Assembly (NCBI GenBank): GCA_023433615.1
Contig: JAEZCJ010000107.1
Coordinates: forward strand, 1-35,457
Direction of reading: 5' to 3'
Origin: Bacillota bacterium
GTDB lineage: Bacteria; Bacillota; Bacilli; Paenibacillales; Paenibacillaceae
DNA length: 35,457 nt
Below are positions 8,353 to 16,282 of this stretch, piece by piece. Position 1 is the stretch's first letter. Each line of letters opens with the position of its first letter. Position numbers and translations under genes: made by a program. Under the pieces are notes generated by a model. That model did no database searches, had not been told where the DNA came from, and saw only the letters and a program-made list of their open reading frames with translations.

Positions 8353-9555
8353 TTACTGCATTGCTGCAGCTTTCAGCTTATCAGCTTTGTCAATGCGCTC
8401 CCATGGCAGATCGATATCCGTACGGCCAAAATGGCCATAGGCAGCTGTCTTGCCATAGATTGGGCGGCGGAGATCAAGCATCTTAATGATGCCTGCAGGG
8501 CGAAGGTCGAAATTGTTCGATATTACCTCGACCAGCTTCTCCTCGCTTACTTTGCCCGTACCATACGTATCGACATTAATCGATACTGGACTAGCTACGC
8601 CGATCGCGTAAGCGAGTTGGATTTCGCATTTATCCGCTAGACCCGCCGCTACGATGTTCTTCGCCACGTAACGTGCCGCATAGGCCGCTGAACGGTCAAC
8701 CTTCGTCGGATCCTTGCCGGAGAACGCGCCGCCCCCATGACGTGCATAACCGCCGTACGTGTCAACGATAATCTTACGACCCGTCAGACCGGCATCCCCT
8801 TGCGGACCCCCGATAACGAAACGGCCAGTAGGGTTGATGTAATATTTGGTCTCGCTGTCTAGCCATTCTTCCGGAACAACCGGACGAATAACTTGCTCAC
8901 GAATGTCGCGCTGAATTTGTTCAAGCGTTACTTCCTCCGCATGCTGTGTCGAAACGACGATAGCGTCAACGCGAACTGGCTTGCCGTCAACATATTCGAT
9001 CGTCACTTGCGTCTTGCCGTCCGGACGGAGGTAATCAAGCGTTCCGTTCTTGCGAACTTCAGACAGTCGGCGGGAGATCCGATGTGCCAGTGCGATCGGA
9101 AGCGGCATTAGCTCAGGCGTCTCGTTCGCGGCAAAGCCGAACATCAGACCTTGGTCACCTGCTCCAATATCCTCGTTCTCCAACTGCACGTCCTTGCCTT
9201 CGCGCGTCTCAAGAGCAGCATTAACGCCTTGCGCGATATCTGCGGACTGCTCGTTAAGCGACGTGAGTACTGCACAGGTGCTTGAATCGAAGCCGTATTT
9301 GGCACGTGTGTAACCGATATCCTTGATCGTCCGGCGTACAATTGCCGGAATATCCACATAATCCGCGCTGCTGCTGATCTCTCCAATTACCAATACAAGA
9401 CCTGTTGCCACGGATACTTCACACGCTACTCGTGCGTACGGATCTGCTTCCAGGAATGCATCAAGTACCGCATCAGAGATCTGATCGCATATTTTATCCG
9501 GATGTCCCTCCGTAACTGATTCCGATGTGAATAAATGCCGACCCTTCGTCGTCAT
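8353..9555 (-). CDS. metK: S-adenosylmethionine synthetase
   Basis: This 400-residue enzyme makes S-adenosylmethionine from methionine and ATP in the cytoplasm. The N-terminal motif GHPDKICDQISDAVLDA carries the ATP- and metal-binding His/Asp. GAGDQGLMFGFA is the signature hexapeptide region, and GGGAFSGKDPTKVDRSAAY is the P-loop-like signature. Length and order match the bacterial family. The start is ATG at 9555, with AGGAGG about 10 bases upstream. It is a monocistronic unit bounded by a terminator on each side. The roughly 100-base leader contains a strong promoter followed at once by an intrinsic terminator (9610-9643). I see no SAM-I riboswitch, which regulates metK in B. subtilis. Confidence 0.98.
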   Translation of the reverse strand: MTTKGRHLFTSESVTEGHPDKICDQISDAVLDAFLEADPYARVACEVSVATGLVLVIGEISSSADYVDIPAIVRRTIKDIGYTRAKYGFDSSTCAVLTSLNEQSADIAQGVNAALETREGKDVQLENEDIGAGDQGLMFGFAANETPELMPLPIALAHRISRRLSEVRKNGTLDYLRPDGKTQVTIEYVDGKPVRVDAIVVSTQHAEEVTLEQIQRDIREQVIRPVVPEEWLDSETKYYINPTGRFVIGGPQGDAGLTGRKIIVDTYGGYARHGGGAFSGKDPTKVDRSAAYAARYVAKNIVAAGLADKCEIQLAYAIGVASPVSINVDTYGTGKVSEEKLVEVISNNFDLRPAGIIKMLDLRRPIYGKTAAYGHFGRTDIDLPWERIDKADKLKAAAMQ

Positions 9556-9583
9556 CTCGCCTCAACCTCCTACAACCCTTATT

Positions 9584-9611
9584 ATGATATGATGGCGCAT
9601 GGCCTACACAA
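9584..9611 (-). promoter_or_regulatory. Possible second metK promoter, downstream of the leader terminator
   Basis: The minus strand has TTGTGT, 16 bases, then TATCAT. Transcripts from here would start about 20-25 bases before the metK ribosome-binding site and would bypass the leader terminator. The -35 box is only a partial match. Confidence 0.4.
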
Positions 9612-9643
9612 AAAATCAACCTTTTCCGTAGTGGAAAAGGTTG
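9610..9643 (-). terminator. Intrinsic terminator between spore-protein gene and metK (possible attenuator)
   Basis: A perfect 11-bp stem (CAACCTTTTCC / GGAAAAGGTTG, 5-base loop) is followed by ATTTTTTG on the minus strand. It can end the spore-protein transcript, but it also lies about 20 bases downstream of the start expected from the promoter at 9667-9695, so it could attenuate metK. A short competing stem (GTTGT-CTA-ACAAC) overlaps its 5' arm. Confidence 0.8.
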
Positions 9644-9666
9644 TTAGACAACTCTTCTAAGTTAAA

Positions 9667-9695
9667 ATGATACCGGATATGTCGGTTGATGTCAA
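9667..9695 (-). promoter_or_regulatory. Strong sigma-A promoter upstream of metK
   Basis: The minus strand has a consensus TTGACA, 17 bases, then TATCAT, overlapping the last few bases downstream of the spore-protein stop. Transcription would begin near 9660 and meet the terminator at 9643-9610 almost immediately. Confidence 0.8.
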
Positions 9696-9699
9696 TCCG

Positions 9700-9969
9700 T
9701 TACAGGCCTCTTAGCACCTGTTCGGCTTGTTGGATAAGCCGACGCGTGATCGCGCCGCCCACGGCACCGGCATCCCTTGTTGCCAGCGTGTCCCAATGTA
9801 CGACACCGGTTGACCGCGAACTTCCGCCAAGTTCTCCGGCAAATTCCGAATGGATGTCGCCTGTTGAAGCACTCATTAGACCCAATTCAGCTGCGATCTC
9901 ATATTTCATTTGATCTAACGCAGCTTTGCACTCCGGAACAACCTTCAGATTCGATCTGTTTCTAGCCAC
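9700..9969 (-). CDS. Alpha/beta-type small acid-soluble spore protein
   Basis: The protein has 89 residues, MARNRSNLKVVPECKAALDQ at its start. It carries the germination-protease recognition segment KYEIAAELG and the C-terminal DNA-binding block GAVGGAITRRLIQQAEQ typical of alpha/beta SASPs. These proteins coat and protect DNA in the dormant spore. I chose GTG at 9969 because AGGAGGTG lies 7 bases upstream; a TTG two codons earlier would sit on the ribosome-binding site. A CATACTA element upstream fits the -10 of forespore promoters. It is monocistronic, ending before the metK promoter. Confidence 0.93.
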   Translation of the reverse strand: MARNRSNLKVVPECKAALDQMKYEIAAELGLMSASTGDIHSEFAGELGGSSRSTGVVHWDTLATRDAGAVGGAITRRLIQQAEQVLRGL

Positions 9970-9999
9970 GCACAAGCACCTCCTAGTGGGATGTGCCTA

Positions 10000-10006
10000 T
10001 AGTATG
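10000..10006 (-). promoter_or_regulatory. Putative forespore (sigma-F/G) -10 element
   Basis: The minus strand reads CATACTA, matching the CATNNTA -10 of sigma-G promoters, about 15 bases upstream of the spore-protein ribosome-binding site. I could not find a convincing -35 at 17-18 bases, so the call rests on the -10 and the gene type. Confidence 0.4.
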
Positions 10007-10074
10007 TGGAGGATGACAGGTCTCGAAGCGTATCACTTCTATGCAGACTGGGAAGAATACAGTCGAATCATCCG

Positions 10075-10554
10075 TTATTTCACTTCGTGAGAACCTCTTA
10101 CCATCACAATGATCTGGCTGCCCGCCACCGACGGATCAGGCGCAATCCCACGCCCGACCCTAGGAGATACGATTAGGTGATTATTCGCGACCGCTTTGCC
10201 GTCCGTCAGATCCATACCTTCCGTCAAGTCGGAGATCCCGTCCTTATCGGCACTGAATGCAATAGCTTTGCCTGCACGAACGATGAATTCAGTTCCTTCT
10301 TCTGAAGCTACGAGAATCTTACCATAAGGAACCGTGACGATCTCTAGTGTCGTGCCTGTCGATCCGCCACCTGCGCTTTCAGCAATCTTCTGATCCACGT
10401 AGCTCTTCGTAACTACAGGGTCGTCAATCGAGCCCGGGTTTCCCGAGTCACCTGCTGCCTGACTCTTCATAGAAATCCCTATTCCGTATCCGACGCCGAT
10501 AAACAAACAGAGCGCCACTAGGATTTTTAGTTTATTGCCCACAGCCATCCACAC
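10075..10554 (-). CDS. Membrane-anchored exported protein of unknown function
   Basis: The protein has about 159 residues with one N-terminal transmembrane helix (LKILVALCLFIGVGYGIGI), a short linker, a heptad-like segment (KSYVDQKIAES), and a C-terminal compact domain with VPYGKILVASEEGTEFIVRA and ANNHLIVSPRVGRGI. The gene follows the 830-aa gene by about 10 bases and shares its transcript. Start choice is uncertain: GTG 10554, ATG 10548 and GTG 10542 are all in frame, and the GAATGAGGTG site is best spaced for the last. I do not recognise the family. The domain would face the outside of the membrane, and the neighbourhood suggests an envelope role, which is inference only. Confidence 0.75.
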   Translation of the reverse strand: MWMAVGNKLKILVALCLFIGVGYGIGISMKSQAAGDSGNPGSIDDPVVTKSYVDQKIAESAGGGSTGTTLEIVTVPYGKILVASEEGTEFIVRAGKAIAFSADKDGISDLTEGMDLTDGKAVANNHLIVSPRVGRGIAPDPSVAGSQIIVMVRGSHEVK

Positions 10555-10561
10555 CTCATTC

Positions 10562-13054
10562 TCATTGCATCAATTGGAATGCCCCGAATCGTTTCGATCC
10601 AAGCAGCCTCTTGTGACCGTCAAGTTCATCATACACATTAAGAATATAGCCGCTATATACTAGAGTACCGATTTGTTCGCCACTCAGCGGTATGATGATT
10701 TTCTTATTATCACCGAGTACAAAACCATCGGAATTTTGTGTTTCTAGTTCCACGGATTTACCGTATGCATCCCGTCCGTTCGTAACTTCAACATACAGTT
10801 TCCGGCCGGATTCCATCACGTCGTAGGATGTATTTTTTGAAAGATTATACTCCAACTCCAATTTCAGTTCGCTTGATCCGCTAACCATTGCCAGCGACTT
10901 AAGAATGGATAAGTTATAAGGCTTCAGTTCGAATGCATCCAAGTTATCTTTCGGATCGTTTTGTTTTTTAGGCATATTCATGGACACTGCATTGATGAAT
11001 CGGTCCGGCGTTTGTTCAGGCGTTGAATATTTCCCATCGGTGACTGCCTCGCCTATGATGAAACGAAGTGTTCCATCATGTGCTATCGTCTTGGGAATAC
11101 GTGCCGACACGACAAGTTTTGCTTTCCCATTGGGCTTGACTGACGCTTTGACGTTCTGAACGGTTGCATCAATATATTGACCGTCTGCCGTGACAAGATA
11201 CCCTTTCAATACCGGCAAAATATTATACCGAGATTCGTTATTCGTGTAAGTAAATTCTCCATAGAACAAATCTGTATCCTTGCCCTCATACACATAGGTG
11301 GATTCAAATTGCAACACAGCTTTTCTACCTGCATATTCTAGATCATAATTCATTATGTTTCGCGCTGGCGGTGCTTGAATACTCGTTGTTTTGAACAAAC
11401 CGATCGTTTGCTTTGTCTGGTCATTCACCTGTTCTGTCAGGCTTAATGTAAGGTCATTGAATTCTTGGGTATACGGCACTTTTGTCGAAATAGCAAATGC
11501 TGTTGAATCAGATGGAGCAATCATGGATGAGTTACCAAGTGGTATGAGCTTTACATCTGCTTCATTTATTGTCAGACCATTTAATCGCAAAGCAGCAAAA
11601 ATCTTCGGCACCGATTGAGAGGCTTTACCGATATTCTTCACTTCTACGATCGCATTAAGAATATCGTCGTTACCCCAAGGTAATCTTTCAGTTCTTTCGA
11701 TGCTTATCTCATAGGTACCTCTCGTCGATCGATAAATTTTACTTGATACTGCATCTAACGCTTGACTACCCGATAGCTTGAATGCCGCGGCTACGTATTC
11801 AAGCGGGTTGCTTTCTTCTTTGGCTTTTCGGATGAGTAACGTTAGATTATCATCGGAGGATACCGGAACAGATGATGTTCCAATTAATTCTCTCTCAATG
11901 CCAGGAATCAGTTCAATCGCACCATCTGGAAAAGTAATGGGGTAGTGGGATCCCGATGCCGTGACGAGCTCGAAGTTGTATTTCGGCAGTGACAAAGCTT
12001 TTTTGTCCTTATTCGTCAATTTAAGCGTTAGCGTTACTTGATTTTGAGTGTCAGACATCTCCGAGTAAATATTCTCGACTTTTACATCCACTTTCGTCCC
12101 TTGCACTGACATTTCGGCAGTTTGATTTTGGGTAGTGAGAAACCCGCCCTGTGCATGCCACACCAAATTATAAATACCACGGGGAATTTCAAGCTTCGAT
12201 TCAGCATCCACCTGTGCCATGATGACTTGAGTTCCATTCAAATCCAATCCCGATTGCGCAATTCCCCGCAGCGTCAGAATTTTCTTATCGCCAGCGTTAA
12301 TCGTTCGTTCATTTGCGCTTAAGTCTGCATTCAGCGGAATGATTTGTCCTGACTTTGTCTTCATATAATATTTCAATTCTGGTATCACATAAGGGAAATT
12401 CCCGGCATTTTCGATGACAAAATCAGCTGTCACCTGTTTTTGTCCGTCAAATTGAAAAACAGTGCCTTTAGATAAGTATGTTTTCAATACTTCATTCCCC
12501 TTACGGATCATAAAGTAATGACTTGAAGGTACATAGTTAACATAGTTTTTCGTTACTCTCGTTTGACCGATTGCTCGAGTGTAATTCGGCATAGAGAAGT
12601 CCCACTTTACAAGCTTAAACACCAGATCCGTATAGTTAAGTTTCGGATCTACCTTCGCCAAGAATGTGAGCTCTTCCGTTGTCTTTGGAGCGATAATCGA
12701 TTTCTTGTTAGGTGTAATCGATTGAATGGAGAACTTGGCCCCTGTGGCCGAATGCACTTCTATCCAATAATCCATAAAATCAAGTGATTGCGAATCGCCA
12801 TTATAAACGTTTAATGTGAAGTATAAATTTTTGTCATTCGAGTCATACTGAAAGAAGACATCCTTCACAAGCACGTAGCTCTTACTGGAGATCATGAAAG
12901 TCTTCAGTTTCGTTCCCGTATAAGGCTTGAGTGCATTTGCCGTTGACGATGCCGCTGCAGCAGTCCCACTAACGCTGACCGTGGCGATAACAGGACTAAG
13001 AGCAAGGCTAACAGCCAAAATAGTCGTGCAGGTTATCTTAGACACGCTTTTCAT
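10562..13054 (-). CDS. Large secreted protein with tandem Ig-like repeats, unknown function
   Basis: The protein has 830 residues with a signal peptide (TTILAVSLALSPVIATVSVS) and no SLH, LPXTG or membrane anchor. From about residue 60 onward it is built of five or six units of roughly 120 residues. Each unit shows a recognisable order: an N-rich turn (ENAGNFP, TNKDKKA, KNIGKAS, TNNESRY), a P-x-x-K/x-x-Y strand, a residue ordering agent such as TASGSHYPI or TADGQYI, an I-x-P/A-G turn, and a final L-x-L/F-I strand. This resembles DUF4352/telokin-like Ig folds but I cannot assign a family. The start ATG at 13054 has AAAGGAG 10 bases upstream. An ECF-like promoter precedes it. It heads a two-gene unit with the 159-aa membrane protein. 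Confidence 0.85.
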   Translation of the reverse strand: MKSVSKITCTTILAVSLALSPVIATVSVSGTAAAASSTANALKPYTGTKLKTFMISSKSYVLVKDVFFQYDSNDKNLYFTLNVYNGDSQSLDFMDYWIEVHSATGAKFSIQSITPNKKSIIAPKTTEELTFLAKVDPKLNYTDLVFKLVKWDFSMPNYTRAIGQTRVTKNYVNYVPSSHYFMIRKGNEVLKTYLSKGTVFQFDGQKQVTADFVIENAGNFPYVIPELKYYMKTKSGQIIPLNADLSANERTINAGDKKILTLRGIAQSGLDLNGTQVIMAQVDAESKLEIPRGIYNLVWHAQGGFLTTQNQTAEMSVQGTKVDVKVENIYSEMSDTQNQVTLTLKLTNKDKKALSLPKYNFELVTASGSHYPITFPDGAIELIPGIERELIGTSSVPVSSDDNLTLLIRKAKEESNPLEYVAAAFKLSGSQALDAVSSKIYRSTRGTYEISIERTERLPWGNDDILNAIVEVKNIGKASQSVPKIFAALRLNGLTINEADVKLIPLGNSSMIAPSDSTAFAISTKVPYTQEFNDLTLSLTEQVNDQTKQTIGLFKTTSIQAPPARNIMNYDLEYAGRKAVLQFESTYVYEGKDTDLFYGEFTYTNNESRYNILPVLKGYLVTADGQYIDATVQNVKASVKPNGKAKLVVSARIPKTIAHDGTLRFIIGEAVTDGKYSTPEQTPDRFINAVSMNMPKKQNDPKDNLDAFELKPYNLSILKSLAMVSGSSELKLELEYNLSKNTSYDVMESGRKLYVEVTNGRDAYGKSVELETQNSDGFVLGDNKKIIIPLSGEQIGTLVYSGYILNVYDELDGHKRLLGSKRFGAFQLMQ

Positions 13055-13096
13055 TGAACAGGGTCTCCTTTTGGTTAGAATATTCCTACTAATATA

Positions 13097-13120
13097 GACG
13101 TAAGTCGAATGCTAAAAGTT
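13097..13120 (-). promoter_or_regulatory. ECF-sigma-like promoter, 830-aa gene
   Basis: The minus strand has CGAAACTTTT, 14 bases, GTCTATA; counted as AAC-N17-CGTC it is a full match to the ECF core. It lies after the S-layer terminator and about 43 bases upstream of the start codon, so the 830-aa and 159-aa genes have their own promoter. Confidence 0.7.
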
Positions 13121-13135
13121 TCGTTATCTATGGTT

Positions 13136-13168
13136 AAAGAAAAAGCCTGATTCCGAAGAATCAGGCTT
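13136..13168 (-). terminator. Intrinsic terminator of the major S-layer gene
   Basis: A perfect 11-bp stem (AAGCCTGATTC / GAATCAGGCTT) has a stabilising UUCG tetraloop and is followed by TTTCTTT on the minus strand. It lies 21 bases after the S-layer stop. Confidence 0.93.
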
Positions 13169-13188
13169 AATCTTAAGCGATTGTTGAA

Positions 13189-16032
13189 TTAAGCTTCTGC
13201 AACAACCTTAACCGTGAACGTAGCGCCGCTTGCTTTCGACGTGAACGTGATGCTGAAGCTGTCACCAGCCGTCAGCGTACCAAGTCCAACAGTTTCTGCG
13301 GAAGCGCCGTTGTTAGCGGTCGTACCATACGTCTTCGCGTCAACATCGTCGACTGCGGAGATCGTTGCGTAGAAGTCTTGCAGTTCAGCATCCGTCGTAC
13401 CGGAGATGTCTACGCCGAATTGGTCTTTCACTTTAACCGTACCGAATACGTTAGCGATCGATACGTCAGCAACTGGACCTTTAACAACCAGGTTGGAACC
13501 TTTCAGGTTTCCGTTGTCTTTTTGCTCGAACGTCGTTGGAACGATTGCTGCGTCGGAAACCGTAACTTCCTTCGTGATGTTCTCGCCTGTTGCCAGGATC
13601 GTAACAACATAGGAAAGTTTTTGCTCGCCGCTGTTGAAGCCCGTCGTCACGCCCGTTGCATCCAATTTACCGCCAACATATGCCAGTGGAGCTTTAGGAG
13701 CAACCGTGTAAGCGGATTGTGGCAGCGTTACTTTGGAGCCGTCAGCTTTCACGCCTTCAACTTTAACGTCTACTGCATGACCAGCCTTGTTGCTCATCTT
13801 AGCGACGTCTGCAGCTGCGTAGCTGGAGATACCGTCTTTGTCAACAACGGAGAACGAGAAGTTCTCGATGCTCGAAATCACTTCGTCATCCGTTTCTGCG
13901 CTTGCATGGTCTGCTGCGCCAACGATTTTCACAAGCTCTACTTTAACGCGCTCGGAACCTTTAGCAGCAGCTGTCAACGTGATCTTGTCATCAGCAGTGT
14001 TCAGTACGCCAAAGCCCGTTACTGCGTCTGCATTGCCGTCAGCAGCGCTAACTTTTACGTAGTGCGATGCTACAGTGTCATTCAGGTTAAGATTGCGACC
14101 GTATTGGTCTTTCAGAACGACGTGCTTGTTCTCGAAATCGATCGTTGCGCCAACTGCCAGCGAAGAGTTGAGGTCTTTTACGCCCGTTACAGACGTTGCA
14201 ACCAGTGCGTCTTCAATGTTCAGTTGAAGTTGCGAGATAACTGCAGTGTTCGTGATTTGAGCCGTCAGGAATACTGGACCTTTCGTGCCTGGTGCTTGGT
14301 ACTCGATGAATGCTTCTTTCGTTGCATAATCTTGTCCAAGAGTCAGACCGGCGGACAGCGTCAGCTTACCGTTCAGATCGTTGTACTTCGTCAGTGCAGT
14401 GCCGTTTTGGTCAGCTGCGTTGAAAGGAATCTTCACTTTTTGACCAGTCGAGATTACTTGTGCCGGAGCGTTCAGTGCGAACGTCGTCAGCGATGCAGCT
14501 TTCTTAACCGGTACATCGATGGAATCGGACTTGCCGCCGAACAGCGTCGTAATGCGAACCGTGTTCGTGCCGTCGATAACGATCGGGCTTGCAGCCGGTT
14601 GAATCAGTGGCAGAGCAAGCTTGTCGTTGTTAGGACCGACATTGTCAACTGCTTGCGTCAGGTCAACCGTGAACAGCGCAGGGTTGGAAGCAACCGCGAA
14701 TACGCCTCTCTTGAACTGATCAAGCGTTACTTTTTTGCCGTATTGGTCTTTCGCGTCTACCAGGACGAAGAACTTATTAGCTTCGAAGCCCGTTTGAAGC
14801 TCTTTTTTATCGGCATTCCAAAGTTCGATGATGTCTACGGAGTCAACCATAGCTTGTTGACCGACAGCAACTTGTTTCGTTGCCGTTACGCCATACGAAG
14901 TCAGGTTAAGGATCGCACTTACGTATACGGACTCGTTCAGCGCGAACGGTGTGCCCGTCGTCGTAAACGTGATTACGCCATTCGTTGCGTTGTTAGTAGC
15001 CGTCGTGTTAGCGCGACCGACTTGGAACGTCAGCGAACCGCCAGCCGTTTTCGTTACGTCCTCGTTGTAGTTGTTAACGAGTTTGTAGCCGATTGCCATT
15101 TCCGTGTATTTCGCCGTGCCATCTGGGTTCGTAGCGAGTGCTGCTTTGTCGCCAACGAATTGGATTTCCGTAACTTTCTCGTCGACAGCCGTGAATTCTG
15201 CTTTCACGTCTTCAGCTTCAACTTCGCTGATCGTAACGATCGTTGCGCCTGCTGCCAGTTTCGTGGAAAGCTCGATTACAGCGACTTTCTTGTCATCGGA
15301 GAACTTCGTGTCAACAACGTCACGCGTTACCACGCCGTTCTTAACTGCAAACTTAGCTTTTGCCGTGTCTACAGCTTTGCTGAACGTTACTTCGATTTTC
15401 TTAGCGCCTACAGCTTTAGCCACTGCAGTTGCTACCGTTACTTCATAACCAGGCAGACCAAGGATCGTGCCAAGCTTCTTGCCTTGACCAGCTACTTCAG
15501 TGTCAAGTGCCGTTACGATTGCAACGTACGTGTCACCGCGCTTAGCGTCAGCTTTAGCGTCTACGCCTTCAGCTACGATACCAGCTGCTACAGCCAGCTC
15601 AAGCGTCTTAGCATAGTTGTCGCCAGTCGTGTCAACGCCCAGTGCGCGAAGTACTACAGCGTAGAACTGTTGGTTCGTCAGCGTGTCGCCGAAGCCAAAG
15701 CTCGTCGCGGAGTTGCCTTCCATGAACTTGTTCTCAAGTGCCCAGGAAAGGAAACCGTCGTAGTATCCAGCTGGTACGTCAGCATAAGTGTGAGCTTTTG
15801 CTGCTTTTTCAGCTTCTGCTTCTTTGCCCAGCAAGCGGGACAGCAGAACAGCGAGGTCTTGGCGTTTCCAAGTAGCGTCTTCCATCAGGTCGCCGCTTTG
15901 GTCGCCTTTGATGACTTTGAGTTCTTGCAATTTTGCGCCAGCGTCGCTAGCAGTTGTTGCTGCAGCAGCTACGGAAGCAAACATGGAGAATACCATAGCG
16001 ATTGCAACTAACAGAGATAAACTTTTCTTCAT
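13189..16032 (-). CDS. Major S-layer-like protein with N-terminal SLH-like domains
   Basis: From the ATG at 16032 the protein has 947 residues. It has a classic signal peptide (MKKSLSLLVAIAMVFSMFAS, then VAAAA). Three SLH-like domains fill about residues 30-180, with the usual helix pattern (QDLAVLLSRLLG, YDGFLSWALENKFMEG, NQQFYAVVLRALG). The TRAE-type motifs are degenerate: WKRQ, LTNQ and AKRG. The rest is a long string of beta-rich Ig-like domains ending in VKVVAEA. This is the domain plan of a self-assembling S-layer protein. The codon use is strongly biased: no TTA, CTA or TCA codon occurs over about 880 codons, as expected for a very abundant protein. A 215-base leader with a perfect TATAAT and a hyperstable terminator support high expression. 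An upstream in-frame start also exists (see 16033-16110). Confidence 0.9.
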   Translation of the reverse strand: MKKSLSLLVAIAMVFSMFASVAAAATTASDAGAKLQELKVIKGDQSGDLMEDATWKRQDLAVLLSRLLGKEAEAEKAAKAHTYADVPAGYYDGFLSWALENKFMEGNSATSFGFGDTLTNQQFYAVVLRALGVDTTGDNYAKTLELAVAAGIVAEGVDAKADAKRGDTYVAIVTALDTEVAGQGKKLGTILGLPGYEVTVATAVAKAVGAKKIEVTFSKAVDTAKAKFAVKNGVVTRDVVDTKFSDDKKVAVIELSTKLAAGATIVTISEVEAEDVKAEFTAVDEKVTEIQFVGDKAALATNPDGTAKYTEMAIGYKLVNNYNEDVTKTAGGSLTFQVGRANTTATNNATNGVITFTTTGTPFALNESVYVSAILNLTSYGVTATKQVAVGQQAMVDSVDIIELWNADKKELQTGFEANKFFVLVDAKDQYGKKVTLDQFKRGVFAVASNPALFTVDLTQAVDNVGPNNDKLALPLIQPAASPIVIDGTNTVRITTLFGGKSDSIDVPVKKAASLTTFALNAPAQVISTGQKVKIPFNAADQNGTALTKYNDLNGKLTLSAGLTLGQDYATKEAFIEYQAPGTKGPVFLTAQITNTAVISQLQLNIEDALVATSVTGVKDLNSSLAVGATIDFENKHVVLKDQYGRNLNLNDTVASHYVKVSAADGNADAVTGFGVLNTADDKITLTAAAKGSERVKVELVKIVGAADHASAETDDEVISSIENFSFSVVDKDGISSYAAADVAKMSNKAGHAVDVKVEGVKADGSKVTLPQSAYTVAPKAPLAYVGGKLDATGVTTGFNSGEQKLSYVVTILATGENITKEVTVSDAAIVPTTFEQKDNGNLKGSNLVVKGPVADVSIANVFGTVKVKDQFGVDISGTTDAELQDFYATISAVDDVDAKTYGTTANNGASAETVGLGTLTAGDSFSITFTSKASGATFTVKVVAEA

Positions 16033-16110
16033 AACCTTTTTTTCTCCTCCTCTAATATGCTTCGGTTGTTGAGAGTTCTGATTGAAAATGTGATGGCTCG
16101 TTTCCCTCAT
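16033..16110 (-). other. Possible in-frame upstream translation start of the S-layer gene
   Basis: An ATG at 16110 is in frame with the S-layer gene with no stop between, adding 26 residues (MRETSHHIFNQNSQQPKHIR then GGEKKV). It is preceded by AAGGGGGTGA, a 9-of-10 match to the ideal ribosome-binding site, 8 bases upstream. The downstream ATG at 16032 has its own AGGAGG, 13 bases upstream. The added residues are hydrophilic and would displace the signal peptide from the N-terminus. A GTG at 16122 is also in frame. Confidence 0.5.
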
Positions 16111-16253
16111 CGGCCGATTCACCCCCTTCCCAGAGTAGAGCGCGATACATAATAATAATGTCTGCTGGCATGTCTAAACCCTTGTAAGAACATGTCGCAG
16201 AAACTCGAAAACGCTGGAAGAAAAATCTGGTAGATTCATTGCAACACTATAAC

Positions 16254-16282
16254 ATTATACAATGGGCGGAATCTACCGTAAA
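16254..16282 (-). promoter_or_regulatory. Main sigma-A promoter of the S-layer gene
   Basis: The minus strand has TTTACG, 17 bases, TATAATG. The -10 is perfect. Transcription would begin near 16247, giving a leader of about 215 bases before the ATG at 16032. Confidence 0.8.

Noticed and set aside
9556..9700. A SAM-I riboswitch in the metK leader
   Set aside because: The leader lacks the conserved core (AGAGGTGGAGGGA-like start and GGCAACC) and is too short.
13378..16011. An 877-codon open frame on the strand opposite the S-layer gene
   Set aside because: It lies in codon register with the S-layer gene, has no ribosome-binding site or recognisable domain, and is fully explained by the codon bias of the sense gene.
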